NCBI GenBank assembly: GCA_009911175.1
Contig: QXWX01000003.1
Span: 1-64,000 of the forward strand
Direction: 5' to 3'
Origin: Lachnospiraceae bacterium
GTDB taxonomy: Bacteria > Bacillota_A > Clostridia > Lachnospirales > Lachnospiraceae
Length of the DNA stretch: 64,000 nucleotides
Each line of letters begins with the position of its first letter. The first letter of the stretch is position 1. Of the stretch, positions 1 through 9,270 are shown piece after piece. Under the pieces are notes generated by a model. The model saw only the letters and a program-made list of their open reading frames with translations, was not told the origin of the DNA and searched no databases. The translations under genes were made by a program, and so were the position numbers.

Positions 1-50
1 CCAGCATTGGCATAAGTGTTTTTCTTATGCAGAAATTTTGCCATTTTGCG

Positions 51-986
51 TCAAAAAATATTTATAAGTGGCCTAAATGCTTTCTTCATCTTCATTGCGA
101 CATCCATCGCCCAATCAAACTGCTCCGGCCATTTATCCTTATTATCAAAATCCGCATCATGAATTACAAGAATCCTGCTTGCCTTCTTTTCCGGTAATTC
201 TCTCCAGTCCAGCGGCATTCCCATATCTGATTCAATGTCTGCCTTGTGCGAATAAAATTTCTGATATAGCTCTTTATCGTCAGTAATGTACCATTCTACA
301 ATAATGCTTTTGTCTTTTCTGACTTGCAGCAGACTTATGTGACAAGCTGAAGAGCCTACACTCAACGTCATCCAGTGGTCGGTACTGGCTTTTCTTCTGT
401 TAAATGCTTTTGAAAATGCGGCATTATCAAATGCGTATTCGTTAAAAGCAACCCAATAATCATATCTTGCCTGCAACGTAGGAGAACTGCTGGTTTGACG
501 TTTAATCTCTTTTGTCCAGTCATTCGGTTTTTCAATGGCCTCAAATTTCACGGCAATATCCGAATTACCAATTTGATACAGCTTAATCTCCAAAAGAAAA
601 AATGCTATATTTTCATCAGTATGATTGTTCAGCCATTCGATTGCAGCACGGTGTTCTTCTCTTGCTCTCTTCACAATCCAAATCACTATATCTGCTGCTT
701 TCCCTGATGCATATGTAATCAGTTTGCCAAGATGATCGTGATTGGTATCTTCCAGCTGATTTTCGATAATAATTTTCCTATCTGTCCCAGTTTCTGTTGC
801 GTAAATATCTACATTGAAATCGCCCACACTGGATTCTGTTTCATCTACCGTAATTTCAAGACCCACAGCATCTGAGAGCAAATTAAGATTCTCTTCTTCT
901 GCAAGCCACGGAGTGAAATCCAATGCTTCGTGCGGCCACACTCTTCTTAAATCTTTTATTTCTTTAAGCTGTCCTAAATTTATCAC
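51..986 (-). CDS. DUF4268-type protein with nuclease-like N-terminal half
   Basis: About 311 residues. The N-terminal half carries conserved-looking stretches WPHEALDFTPWL and SSVGDFNVDIYA, followed by KIIIENQLEDTNHDHLGK. This arrangement is a PD-(D/E)XK-like core (an Asp, then E-x-Q on the next strand), as I recall it from proteins with a C-terminal DUF4268 domain. The C-terminal half (from about residue 190) would be DUF4268, function unknown, often found near restriction or defence genes. I prefer the GTG at 986 because AAGGAG lies 9 bases upstream and the protein then begins at the conserved part; an in-frame ATG lies at 1070. Base composition is AT-richer than the neighbouring methyltransferase gene. 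Nuclease activity is inferred, not shown. Confidence 0.75.
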   Translation of the reverse strand: MINLGQLKEIKDLRRVWPHEALDFTPWLAEEENLNLLSDAVGLEITVDETESSVGDFNVDIYATETGTDRKIIIENQLEDTNHDHLGKLITYASGKAADIVIWIVKRAREEHRAAIEWLNNHTDENIAFFLLEIKLYQIGNSDIAVKFEAIEKPNDWTKEIKRQTSSSPTLQARYDYWVAFNEYAFDNAAFSKAFNRRKASTDHWMTLSVGSSACHISLLQVRKDKSIIVEWYITDDKELYQKFYSHKADIESDMGMPLDWRELPEKKASRILVIHDADFDNKDKWPEQFDWAMDVAMKMKKAFRPLINIF

Positions 987-1268
987 TTCAAATCTCTCCT
1001 TGCCCGCTTTGACATCAATATCATACAACGGTCGCTTCGCTTGCCTTTCAGACGCTCCGATTGCTGTCAATAACGCTACACACTCGCACTCTGCCAGCAG
1101 TCCTAAGCACTCACCAAGCCAAAATCGAATAATAAGTCATAGCGTAGATTCCAAAATCCCATCAAGGTACTTTTGTAACCTCGCCCTATTTTCCAAATTT
1201 CCTGTTCACTCATTCTCAGTATCCACTTCCGAAGAATGCCCATTTTATCGGCTTTTTCGGCACTTTTT

Positions 1269-2774
1269 CTACTTGTTTCTCGTCATTAAACAAACACACT
1301 CAACATGCACACTCATCCCAAACTGGTCCACAACGCTCCCCTTCTTCATCTCATACCCCCGCCCGCACAGATACTTCAGATCCCGTGCCAGCGTAGCCGA
1401 ATCGCAGCTCACATACACAATCCTCTCCGGCCGCATGTCCGCCATCGTCTTCAGCAGCGTCTCATCGCACCCTTTCCGAGGCGGATCCACCACGATCACA
1501 TCCGCATGCGGCCGCTCTCCGGGATGCTCTTTCTCATACCGCTCATAATGTCCTGGCAGCACTTCCTCTGCTTTCCCAACATAAAATTCCGCATTTTCAA
1601 TCCCATTGATCTCCGCATTTCTCCTGGCGTCCTCCACTGCCTGGGGTACGATCTCCACTCCGTACACCTTCCCCGCCTTCTGCGCCAGGAACAAGGAAAT
1701 GGTCCCAATCCCGCAGTACAGATCCCACACGGTTTCCCGCCCTTTCAAATCTGCATATTCCATCGCAAGCCCGTACAATTTCTCCGTCTGCACCGGATTC
1801 ACCTGATAGAACGACAGCGGAGAGATCTGATATTTCACCGCTCCGATATAGTCTGTGATAAACGGCTGTCCCCACAGAACTTCGTATCGCTCCCCCATGA
1901 TCACATTCGTCTGCCGATGATTCGGACTCACTGTAATACTCGTCATGCCGGGAATCCTGGCCAGTTCTTCCACCAAAACCTCCTGGTGTGGAATCCACCC
2001 GGAGCTCCCCCGACTTCCTTTGGTCTGCCTCATACTCCCTTGATGCTCGCCGTTCCTGCAATCCGACGCTTCCTTGTCCCACCGATTCTCATCACTCCTG
2101 CAATCCGCTATTTCCTTATTCACCACAAAACAGACCATAATCTCCTTCGTAGCAAACCCATACCGGATCAGCACATGTCGGATCAGCCCTTCCCCGGACT
2201 TTTCGTCATAGGAACGCACTCCATATTTTTTCATAAACGCAAGCACGATCTCCAGGATTTCCTTATTGACTCCAACTCCCAGCGCACAGTCCGTATTTGC
2301 GATGATATCATGGGTTCTCCCCGCATAGAACCCGGTAATAGGCTGTCCATTTTTGTCCATACCGAACGGAAACTGCGCCTTATTCCGATACCCAAAGGGC
2401 TTCTCCATCCCGATGATCGGCCCGAATACCTCCGCCAGCAGTTCCGGAGAAAAACCTCCGATCCGCTCCAGATTTCCCAGCACCTTGTTCTGCTTAAATT
2501 CCAGCTGCTTTTCGTAGGACATCTCCTGGATCTGGCAGCCTCCGCATTTTCTGGCAAATTTGCACGCAGGCTCTACACGATGCTCGGAAGGCGTAATGAT
2601 CTTCATCAATCTTGCGTAACCGTAATTCTTTTTTGCTTTTGTCACCCTGGCTTCCACCACGTCGCCGATGACCGCATCCTTAATAAATAAGGTATAGCCA
2701 TTCACTCTGCCTATACCTTCACCATTGACGCCAATATCCTGGATCGCCACTGTCACTGATTCATTTTTCTGCAT
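1269..2774 (-). CDS. rlmD: 23S rRNA (uracil-5-)-methyltransferase, RlmD/RumA family
   Basis: About 501 residues; SAM-dependent formation of 5-methyluridine in rRNA. An N-terminal TRAM domain (residues about 1-60) is followed by a 4Fe-4S cysteine cluster C-x5-CGGC, the SAM-binding motif DLYCGIGTISL, the VDPPRKGCDE motif and the SCDSATLARDL segment, which holds the catalytic Cys. The start at 2774 has GGAG six bases upstream. Between the central beta-barrel region (after MVCFVVN) and LVEELARIPGM there is an extra hydrophilic stretch of about 45 residues. It contains two diverged copies of a short unit (ADCRSDEN and SDCRNGEH), which is not usual for the family. Many Firmicutes carry two or three paralogs, so the exact target uridine cannot be assigned. 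Confidence 0.9.
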   Translation of the reverse strand: MQKNESVTVAIQDIGVNGEGIGRVNGYTLFIKDAVIGDVVEARVTKAKKNYGYARLMKIITPSEHRVEPACKFARKCGGCQIQEMSYEKQLEFKQNKVLGNLERIGGFSPELLAEVFGPIIGMEKPFGYRNKAQFPFGMDKNGQPITGFYAGRTHDIIANTDCALGVGVNKEILEIVLAFMKKYGVRSYDEKSGEGLIRHVLIRYGFATKEIMVCFVVNKEIADCRSDENRWDKEASDCRNGEHQGSMRQTKGSRGSSGWIPHQEVLVEELARIPGMTSITVSPNHRQTNVIMGERYEVLWGQPFITDYIGAVKYQISPLSFYQVNPVQTEKLYGLAMEYADLKGRETVWDLYCGIGTISLFLAQKAGKVYGVEIVPQAVEDARRNAEINGIENAEFYVGKAEEVLPGHYERYEKEHPGERPHADVIVVDPPRKGCDETLLKTMADMRPERIVYVSCDSATLARDLKYLCGRGYEMKKGSVVDQFGMSVHVECVCLMTRNK

Positions 2775-2936
2775 AACTATCTCCATTCCACCGTTCATGC
2801 CGGCAGCTCAAACAGGTATGAAAATACATATTTTTCAGCCTGATATCCTAAATACTATTCCTGTCTGCAAAGCAGGCGTTTCCGTGTTCACAAACGCCTG
2901 CCCTGTTGTCTTCTATTCTTTTATTTGTCAAATTGA

Positions 2937-2956
2937 TTCCACCTGTACGGTTGCAG
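2937..2956. repeat. Short copy of repeat family A (CCACCTGTACGGTTG)
   Basis: The motif TTCCACCTGTACGGTTGCAG matches the ends of longer hairpin-rich copies at 24743-24943 and 54838-54938, and short copies at 20055-20072 and 41325-41343. It lies between rlmD and yhaM, outside both genes. Confidence 0.6.
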
Positions 2957-2975
2957 TCTATCCCCCATCGCCAGA

Positions 2976-3929
2976 TCAGTTCCCATCCGAGGTCTTCCTC
3001 AGATTCGACTCGAACAGCCGGTTATACCCCAGCCATTCCGTCCCGCTTTTATCCTTCAATACTTCCTTCATCGTCTGCAGCTTCGCGTCCGCATTGTCCG
3101 CCAGATTCAGCGCCAGCGCTTCTGCAAGTGCCGGTTTTTTCGGCGAGCCGAATTCCAGTTCGCCGTGATGCGCCAGAATGCAGTGCTTCCATTCATTTGC
3201 CAGCATCACCGGGAAGCCCGGGACGGAACGGATGGCCTCGGTCAGCATTTCCGAACCGATCACGATATGGCCGATGAGCTGGCCCTCATCCGTATAGTCG
3301 TTGTCCGGAAATTCGGACAGCTCCCGAACCTTGCCGATGTCGTGGCAGACCGCGGAGGCGATCAGCAGATCCCTGTTGAGGATCCTGTATGCCCCTGCGA
3401 AATATTCGCACAGATGAACCACGCTCAATGTATGCTCCAGAAGCCCCCCGCAGAAGCCGTGGTGCACGGTCTTGGCTGCGGAATGGGACTTGAACGCCTT
3501 GATAAATGCTTCATCCTTCACGAAGTAATATTCCACTGCCTGACGCAGATATTCGTTGGAAATTTTTTGGATGCAGGAGAGCAGCTCCTGGTACATCACG
3601 TCGATATTTTTTTCGGAAACAGGCATGTAATCCGCAGGGTTGTATTCGCCCTCGGCCGCCTTCCGGAGCTGTTTGATGTTTAGCTGGAGGTTGTTGTTGT
3701 AGGTGATCACCTCGCCGTATACCTCAATAAAATCCTTTTCCTCGTAGTCCGCGATTCCCTGAGAATTGGGATCCCACACCTTTCCGTCAAGAGTGCCGGT
3801 CTTATCCTGCAGGAGCAGGTTGTCATAAGGCTTTCCGTTCCGCGTCTCCGCAGAACGCTTCCCCCTGCACATGTAAATACTTCTGATCGTCTCGCCTCCG
3901 CGCAAATCCTTAATATACATACCCTTCAT
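2976..3929 (-). CDS. yhaM: 3'-5' exoribonuclease YhaM family
   Basis: 317 residues, the usual length for the family. An N-terminal OB-fold nucleic-acid-binding domain (about residues 1-100, with KTGTLDGKVWDPN) is followed by an HD phosphohydrolase domain. Its metal ligands are visible as H in LLEHTLSV, the CHDIGKV motif and the later ILAHHGELEFGSP. Family members degrade RNA (and in some reports DNA) from the 3' end. The start has AGAGG just upstream. It is followed on the same strand by rlmD across a 200-base gap containing a repeat, so co-transcription is possible but not certain. Confidence 0.9.
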   Translation of the reverse strand: MKGMYIKDLRGGETIRSIYMCRGKRSAETRNGKPYDNLLLQDKTGTLDGKVWDPNSQGIADYEEKDFIEVYGEVITYNNNLQLNIKQLRKAAEGEYNPADYMPVSEKNIDVMYQELLSCIQKISNEYLRQAVEYYFVKDEAFIKAFKSHSAAKTVHHGFCGGLLEHTLSVVHLCEYFAGAYRILNRDLLIASAVCHDIGKVRELSEFPDNDYTDEGQLIGHIVIGSEMLTEAIRSVPGFPVMLANEWKHCILAHHGELEFGSPKKPALAEALALNLADNADAKLQTMKEVLKDKSGTEWLGYNRLFESNLRKTSDGN

Positions 3930-3972
3930 TTATCCTCTTTCTATATAAATTTTATATTACAATTCAGGCCTC

Positions 3973-5271
3973 TCAATCCCTGCTCCCCATTGTCACCGAA
4001 AAGTCCACATCCACATAGCCGCCGCTTCCCAGCCGCTGTCCTTTCACCTTGACGATCTCTCCCGCCTTATGTTCCAGCACGGCCTTTTCATAGGAAATGA
4101 TTCCGGTGACGCTGGCGTCTCCCACCTCCAGGATCACGTCCCCGTTCTGGATCCCGGCTTTCATGGCCGGGGAATCGGCCTGCACATTTGTCACATACAG
4201 ACCCTTGGGGATCTTCTTTTCCTCGAAAAGTTCATCCGTTACAGCGGTGCCGAAGATTCCGGTGTAGGGAACGGCCTCCCCGTTGAGCAGAAGGCCCATA
4301 ACCTGCTTCATATCCGAGACTGCCAGGGCATTTGCCGAGGCGGACGCGCCTTCGCCCAGGATGCCGCTTTTCACCAGGCCGATGGCCTGGCCCTTCTGGT
4401 TGAACAGGACGCCGCTTGCGTCGGCGGATGCCGCAATATCTGTGGCAATCACCCCGCACTGGCCGTCGGCATAATCGTGATCCCACTCCTTGGCGCTGAT
4501 GATCCCATAGCCGACTCCATTTTCATAGCCGAACATCTGTCCCAGGGCAATCACCAGATCCCCCCGGACGGAGATGTTGGAATTGCCCAGCTCTGCCACC
4601 CGGATCACATTCCATGTACTGTCTGAGATGGAGGCCCGGTCAATTCCGAATACCGCAAGCCCCCGGTTGCCGTCCTGCTTCACCAGCTTCGCCGAATGCC
4701 GTGTATGGTCCGGAAATATGACGGACCATTGTTCCGCGCCCTCACAGACGGAGTTATCCGAAAGGATCAAAAGCTCCTGTCCGTTGTCCGCCGCCAGCAG
4801 TCCTGTAGTGCCGGTATGCGCGCCTGTCCCGGCCGGGGCCTCGCCTTCCTTGGCCCTCCGGACGTAAACCACGCACTGCTCCGCTTCCTTTGCAACGGCA
4901 TACATACTCTGCATGATCTCCCGGTAGCTGTCCGCAGTCAGCTCCGGAACGATGATCTGAGGCTCCGGCTCCGGTTCCTTTTCCTCTTCTTCCTCCTGGA
5001 CAGGCTCCGGCTCCTCCTCTTCATCCTTGGGAAGCGTCACCTCCTTGGCCTCCTCGTGAAATGTCTCCTGAGCCCAGGGCCGAAGTGCGTAAAAGCCGCA
5101 GCAGGTTGCTGCCCCGATTATCAGACCGTACACCGCCATTTTGGAAAGCTGCAGCGCAATCTGCCCTCCGGTGACCGGCTTTGGCTTGATTGTTTCCTGT
5201 AAAAATGAAAATGATTCCCTTTGAGTCCCCTCATCCTGACTCTTTTGCTCTTCCGGTTTCCGTTCTTCCAT
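3973..5271 (-). CDS. Membrane-anchored HtrA-like PDZ protein with degenerate protease triad
   Basis: About 432 residues. Layout: short cytoplasmic N-terminus, one membrane helix (MAVYGLIIGAATCCGFYAL), an acidic E/P-rich linker, a trypsin-like S1C fold and a C-terminal PDZ domain (from about IFGTAVTDELF to the end, with SPAMKAGIQNGD). The three catalytic positions appear lost. The His segment reads LILSDNSV instead of the usual LTNNHVV, the Asp segment reads GLAVFGI instead of DLAV, and the Ser segment reads DASGVLFN instead of GNSGGPLVN. It is therefore probably a pseudoprotease or scaffold rather than a working protease. I chose the ATG at 5271, which has GGAGG five bases upstream; the longer ATG at 5310 sits inside an intergenic repeat. 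Confidence 0.8.
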   Translation of the reverse strand: MEERKPEEQKSQDEGTQRESFSFLQETIKPKPVTGGQIALQLSKMAVYGLIIGAATCCGFYALRPWAQETFHEEAKEVTLPKDEEEEPEPVQEEEEEKEPEPEPQIIVPELTADSYREIMQSMYAVAKEAEQCVVYVRRAKEGEAPAGTGAHTGTTGLLAADNGQELLILSDNSVCEGAEQWSVIFPDHTRHSAKLVKQDGNRGLAVFGIDRASISDSTWNVIRVAELGNSNISVRGDLVIALGQMFGYENGVGYGIISAKEWDHDYADGQCGVIATDIAASADASGVLFNQKGQAIGLVKSGILGEGASASANALAVSDMKQVMGLLLNGEAVPYTGIFGTAVTDELFEEKKIPKGLYVTNVQADSPAMKAGIQNGDVILEVGDASVTGIISYEKAVLEHKAGEIVKVKGQRLGSGGYVDVDFSVTMGSRD

Positions 5272-5303
5272 ACTATCCTCCGGCTCCACAATCCTTCTCA
5301 TTA

Positions 5304-5335
5304 TACTCATGGCCGATGAACTCTGCCGTGAGTAT
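5304..5335. repeat. Repeat family B (imperfect palindrome ending GCCGTGAGTA)
   Basis: Imperfect palindrome of the form TACTCATGGCCGAT...CTGCCGTGAGTA. Related copies lie at 20081-20114, 39392-39425 and 58707-58740, each next to a gene end or start. It covers the upstream ATG of the HtrA-like gene, which argues against that ATG being the true start. Confidence 0.65.
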
Positions 5336-5505
5336 CGCGCCGTATTGCAACCATACCTTTTCCATCATCCCTCATCGTCCAACGGAAAAGGCCGGATGCC
5401 TCTCTTGCTATAGTATACCTGATTCTCCGTAATTGTTCAATATCATCCTGTTTCGTTTACGGTTCGTTCACGATTCGTTCACATTTTTATATTCCGTTTT
5501 CCAGG

Positions 5506-5826
5506 TCAGGGCAACAAAAAAGGAAGGGAAACATCCCCCGCTTTAGGGCACATTTCCCTTCCTTTTCTATTGATTCTTTCAAATCCATAAAAGGAAACCG
5601 AATACTCGTAGTAATGCTCCGGCATGATCACTCCGATGTTCCCTGTCGCAGCGGGCGCGGACCTGGCGGTGGAGCCGGAGACGTATCCCATCTGCTCCGC
5701 CACCTGTTTGATCCGAATCCGCATCTCCTCGCTGACCCCCGGCTTTCCCGACAGTGCCTTCGACACCGCCACATTGCTCACTCCGACCCTTGCCGCTATA
5801 TCTGCCAATGTAACTCCTTTAGCCAT
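5506..5826 (-). pseudogene. Truncated LacI-family regulator (HTH only)
   Basis: About 106 residues, against roughly 330-350 for a full LacI regulator. The N-terminal helix-turn-helix is intact (VTLADIAARVGVSNVAVSKAL) with the start at 5826 preceded by GGGGGG. The hinge and the first strand of the sugar-binding domain (NIGVIMPEHYYEYSVSFYG) follow. After that the frame runs straight into a terminator hairpin and stops, so the ligand-binding domain has been deleted. The remaining peptide could still bind DNA, but I infer it is a remnant. Confidence 0.75.
5515..5564 (-). terminator. Rho-independent terminator of the LacI remnant
   Basis: Arms AAGGAAGGGAAA and TTTCCCTTCCTT are perfectly complementary, with a 21-base loop. 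On the minus strand they are followed by a T-run (the A-run at 5515-5519). The hairpin lies inside the open frame of the truncated LacI gene. Confidence 0.8.
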
Positions 5827-5918
5827 ATCGATCCCCCCAGTTCCCGCAATCTGCACCCGAAAGCCTGCCGGCTTCCGGACAAATCCACAAAAATATTTCT
5901 GAAAATATAGTTAACAAA

Positions 5919-5948
5919 ATTATATTTATTTAATTTGTATTTGGTTAA
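5919..5948 (-). promoter_or_regulatory. Putative promoter of the LacI remnant
   Basis: On the minus strand TTAACC (5943-5948) and TATAAT (5919-5924) are separated by 18 bases in a very AT-rich stretch upstream of the truncated LacI gene. Confidence 0.45.
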
Positions 5949-6096
5949 TTCTAAATATACTCAAATTCTCCGGTATTGTCAATGGCAACTTCTGTTCACC
6001 CCCGCTGAAAAAAACTCCTTTTCTTTCTCTCTCATATCATGTACAATAAAAACAGCTTTTGTCTTACCACGAATATAGAAAAAAGGAATTTACAAT

Positions 6097-8472
6097 ATGA
6101 ATCAGAAAACATTAACCAAATTAGAATATGACAAGATCACTGCTCTCTTAGAGGAGCAGGCCTCCTCCTTCCGGGGTCGGCAGCTCTGCCGCCGCTTAAA
6201 GCCCATGACCGACGTGGAGCGGATCGACGAGGCACAGGAGCAGACGGCGGCCGCATTTACCAGGCTCATCAAGAAGGGGCGCATTTCCTTCGGGGACGCG
6301 GCGCCGGTGGAGGAATCCATGAAGCGCCTGGAGATCGGCGCGGCCTTAGGCAGCGGGGAGCTGCTGCGGATCTGTAAGCTTCTGCAGAACGCCGGGCGGG
6401 CGAAAGCCTATGGGCGGCACGACACCCAGGAGGAATCGGCGGACTGTCTGGACGCCTATTTTGAACAATTGGAACCGCTGACCACGCTGTCCAATGAGAT
6501 CGACCGCTGTATTCTCAGCGAGGAGGAGATCAGCGACGACGCCAGTCCCGCTCTGAAACGGATCCGGCGCAGCATGGACAGCATCAATGAAAAGGTCCAC
6601 ACCACGCTGAACGGCCTGGTCAACGGCTCTATGCGCGCGTATCTGCAGGATCCCATCATCACCATGCGGGGCGACCGTTACTGCATCCCGGTGAAGGCAG
6701 AGTACCGGAACCAGGTCAGCGGCATGATCCACGACCAGTCCGCCACCGGCTCCACCCTTTTTATGGAACCCATGGCCGTGGTCAAGCTGAACAATGACCT
6801 GAAAGAGCTGTACGCAAAGGAGCAGGAGGAGATCCAGGTCATCCTGGCCCGATTAAGCGAGGAGACCGCGGGATATATTGAAGAGATCCGTACCGATTAC
6901 CGGTGCCTGACGGATTTGGACTTTATTTTTGCCAGAGGGCAGCTTGCCATGTCCATGAACGGAAGCCGTCCCATTCTGAACAAAGAGGGACGGATCCACA
7001 TCCGCAACGGACGGCATCCCCTTCTGGACGCACGGAAGGTAGTGCCCATCACGGTGACTCTGGGGCAGGATTTTTCTCTACTGATCATCACCGGGCCGAA
7101 TACCGGAGGAAAGACGGTTTCTCTGAAAACCGTAGGGCTGTTTACGCTGATGGGGCAGGCCGGGCTGCACATCCCGGCTTCCGACCGTTCGGAGCTGGCC
7201 GTATTTCACCAGATCTATGCGGATATCGGAGACGAGCAGAGCATTGAGCAGAGCTTAAGTACCTTCTCCTCCCACATGACCAATATCGTTTCCTTCCTGA
7301 AAGACGTGGACGAAAAGTCTCTGGTGCTCTTTGACGAGCTGGGGGCGGGCACGGACCCGACGGAGGGGGCGGCGCTGGCCATCGCCATCCTGTCTTATCT
7401 CCACGACCGGGACATCCGCGCCATGGCCACCACCCATTACAGCGAATTGAAGGTGTTTGCCCTGTCCACGCCCGGCGTAGAAAATGCCTGCTGCGAGTTT
7501 GACGTAGAAAGCCTGCGCCCCACCTACCACCTGCTCATCGGCATTCCCGGAAAGAGCAACGCGTTTGCCATCTCTGGAAAGCTGGGGCTGCCGGAGCATA
7601 TCATTGAGGACGCGAAAATGCGTCTGTCCGAGCAGGACATTTCCTTCGAAGATCTGCTGACCGACCTGGAAGCGAGCAAGCGGACCATCGAGAAAGAGCA
7701 GGACGAGATTCAGGCCTACCGCCGGGAAATGGAGCGCATGAAGTCGCAGCTCCGTCAGAAGGAGGAACGTCTGGAGGAGCAGCGTGAAAAGATCCTTAAG
7801 GAAGCCAATGACAAGGCCAACGCCATCCTGCGGGAGGCCAAGGAGGTGGCCGACGAGACCATCAAGAATTTCCACCGGTTCGGCAAGGAGAATATCTCTG
7901 CCGCCGAAATGGAACGGGAGCGGGAACGTCTGCGGAAAAAGATCAAGGATACGTCCTCCGCGCCTTCCCTGAAAAGCCAGAAGCCGAAGAAGGAGCACAA
8001 GGCGTCCGACTTCAAGCTGGGCGAATCCGTGCGGGTGCTCAGCATGAACCTGACCGGGACCATTCATTCCCTGCCCGATGCTCGGGGAAATGTGACAGTA
8101 CAGATGGGCATCCTGAGTTCGCAGGTGCATATATCAGATCTGGAGATCATTGAGGAGCAGAATCCATTTTCCGGATCCCGGAAAAAGCATACCGGCGGCG
8201 GACGGATCAAGATGGGCAAGTCCCTCTCCGTCAGCCCGGAGATCAACCTGCTGGGACGGACGGTGGATGAGGCCGTCTCGGAGCTGGACAAATATCTGGA
8301 CGATGCCATCCTGTCCCATCTCAATACGGTCCGGGTGGTCCACGGCAAGGGGACCGGCGCGTTGCGCAAAGGGATCCATGAGTTTCTGCGCAGGCAGAAG
8401 CATGTGAAATCCTATCATCTGGCGGAATATGGAGAGGGGGACGCCGGGGTTACGATTGTGGAATTGAAATAG
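6097..8472 (+). CDS. mutS2: Endonuclease MutS2
   Basis: 791 residues, the expected length. The MutS core has Walker A GPNTGGKT (about residue 334), the DELGAGTDPTEGAAL Walker B/D-loop and the STFSSHMTNI segment. A long coiled coil (about residues 520-620) and a KOW-like stretch follow, then a C-terminal Smr nuclease domain with VRVVHGKGTGALRKG. MutS2 acts on branched DNA and, in Bacillus, rescues collided ribosomes. The start is preceded by AAAAGGA. Only 11 bases separate it from the downstream response regulator, so the three genes to 10677 probably form one operon. Confidence 0.96.
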   Translation: MNQKTLTKLEYDKITALLEEQASSFRGRQLCRRLKPMTDVERIDEAQEQTAAAFTRLIKKGRISFGDAAPVEESMKRLEIGAALGSGELLRICKLLQNAGRAKAYGRHDTQEESADCLDAYFEQLEPLTTLSNEIDRCILSEEEISDDASPALKRIRRSMDSINEKVHTTLNGLVNGSMRAYLQDPIITMRGDRYCIPVKAEYRNQVSGMIHDQSATGSTLFMEPMAVVKLNNDLKELYAKEQEEIQVILARLSEETAGYIEEIRTDYRCLTDLDFIFARGQLAMSMNGSRPILNKEGRIHIRNGRHPLLDARKVVPITVTLGQDFSLLIITGPNTGGKTVSLKTVGLFTLMGQAGLHIPASDRSELAVFHQIYADIGDEQSIEQSLSTFSSHMTNIVSFLKDVDEKSLVLFDELGAGTDPTEGAALAIAILSYLHDRDIRAMATTHYSELKVFALSTPGVENACCEFDVESLRPTYHLLIGIPGKSNAFAISGKLGLPEHIIEDAKMRLSEQDISFEDLLTDLEASKRTIEKEQDEIQAYRREMERMKSQLRQKEERLEEQREKILKEANDKANAILREAKEVADETIKNFHRFGKENISAAEMERERERLRKKIKDTSSAPSLKSQKPKKEHKASDFKLGESVRVLSMNLTGTIHSLPDARGNVTVQMGILSSQVHISDLEIIEEQNPFSGSRKKHTGGGRIKMGKSLSVSPEINLLGRTVDEAVSELDKYLDDAILSHLNTVRVVHGKGTGALRKGIHEFLRRQKHVKSYHLAEYGEGDAGVTIVELK

Positions 8473-8483
8473 GAGGGGATATT

Positions 8484-9197
8484 ATGGCAGCAAAACAGAA
8501 AATTTTGATTGTAGACGATGATGAGAATATTGCGGAGCTGATCTCGCTTTACCTGAATAAGGAATGCTTTGACACGAAGATCGTTTTCAACGGGGAGGAC
8601 GCGCTGGATGCCTTTGAGAGCTACCAGCCTCACCTGATCCTGCTGGACCTGATGCTTCCGGGCATGGACGGCTACCAGGTGTGCCGGGAGATCCGCGCGA
8701 AATCCTCCACCCCGGTGATCATGCTTTCCGCCAAGGGCGAAATCTTTGACAAGGTGCTGGGGCTGGAGCTGGGGGCCGACGACTACATTATGAAGCCCTT
8801 TGATTCCAAGGAAATGGTAGCCCGGGTCCGGGCCGTCCTGCGGCGCTGCCAGCCTGCCAGACAGGAGGCTCCCGCTGCCGATAAGACAAAGCGGGTGGAA
8901 TACGACGGGCTGACCATCAACCTGACCAATTATTCCGTGGTCTGCGATGGCAGGCAGGTGGAAATGCCGCCTAAGGAGCTGGAGCTCCTCTATTTCCTGG
9001 CAGCTTCTCCGAACCAGGTGTTCACCAGGGAGCAGCTTCTGGACCAGATCTGGGGGTATGAGTATATCGGCGATACCCGGACTGTGGATGTGCATATCAA
9101 GCGGCTGCGCGAGAAGATCAAGGATCATCCGGGCTGGTCCATCAGTACAGTGTGGGGGATCGGGTATAAATTCGACACCAAGTCCAATGCACTATAA
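8484..9197 (+). CDS. OmpR/PhoB-type response regulator
   Basis: 237 residues. The receiver domain has the acidic pair DDD near residues 11-13, phosphoacceptor Asp55 in LLDLMLPGMDG and the conserved Lys in DDYIMKPF. A winged-helix DNA-binding domain follows (TREQLLDQIWG, DTRTVDVHIKRLREK). AGGAGGG lies upstream. The partner kinase starts 73 bases after its stop. Signal and target genes are unknown. Confidence 0.93.
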   Translation: MAAKQKILIVDDDENIAELISLYLNKECFDTKIVFNGEDALDAFESYQPHLILLDLMLPGMDGYQVCREIRAKSSTPVIMLSAKGEIFDKVLGLELGADDYIMKPFDSKEMVARVRAVLRRCQPARQEAPAADKTKRVEYDGLTINLTNYSVVCDGRQVEMPPKELELLYFLAASPNQVFTREQLLDQIWGYEYIGDTRTVDVHIKRLREKIKDHPGWSISTVWGIGYKFDTKSNAL

Positions 9198-9270
9198 GGA
9201 ACTGGCATGAAATAAAATATACAGATCATCTGTCTTTCCTGCCTGTTCAGAACCAAAAACGGAGAACGTT

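Noticed and set aside
1..50. Hairpin GCATAAG...CTTATGC at 10-30 as a terminator
   Set aside because: There is no T-run on either strand next to the arms, and the stem is only 7 bp.
1305..2690. Long open frame antisense to rlmD
   Set aside because: It has no ribosome site or domain and is the mirror of a well-supported GC-rich gene. The same applies to long antisense frames over the hybrid kinase (14798-16693), gdpP (21320-22696), pnkp (28078-29313) and yhaM.
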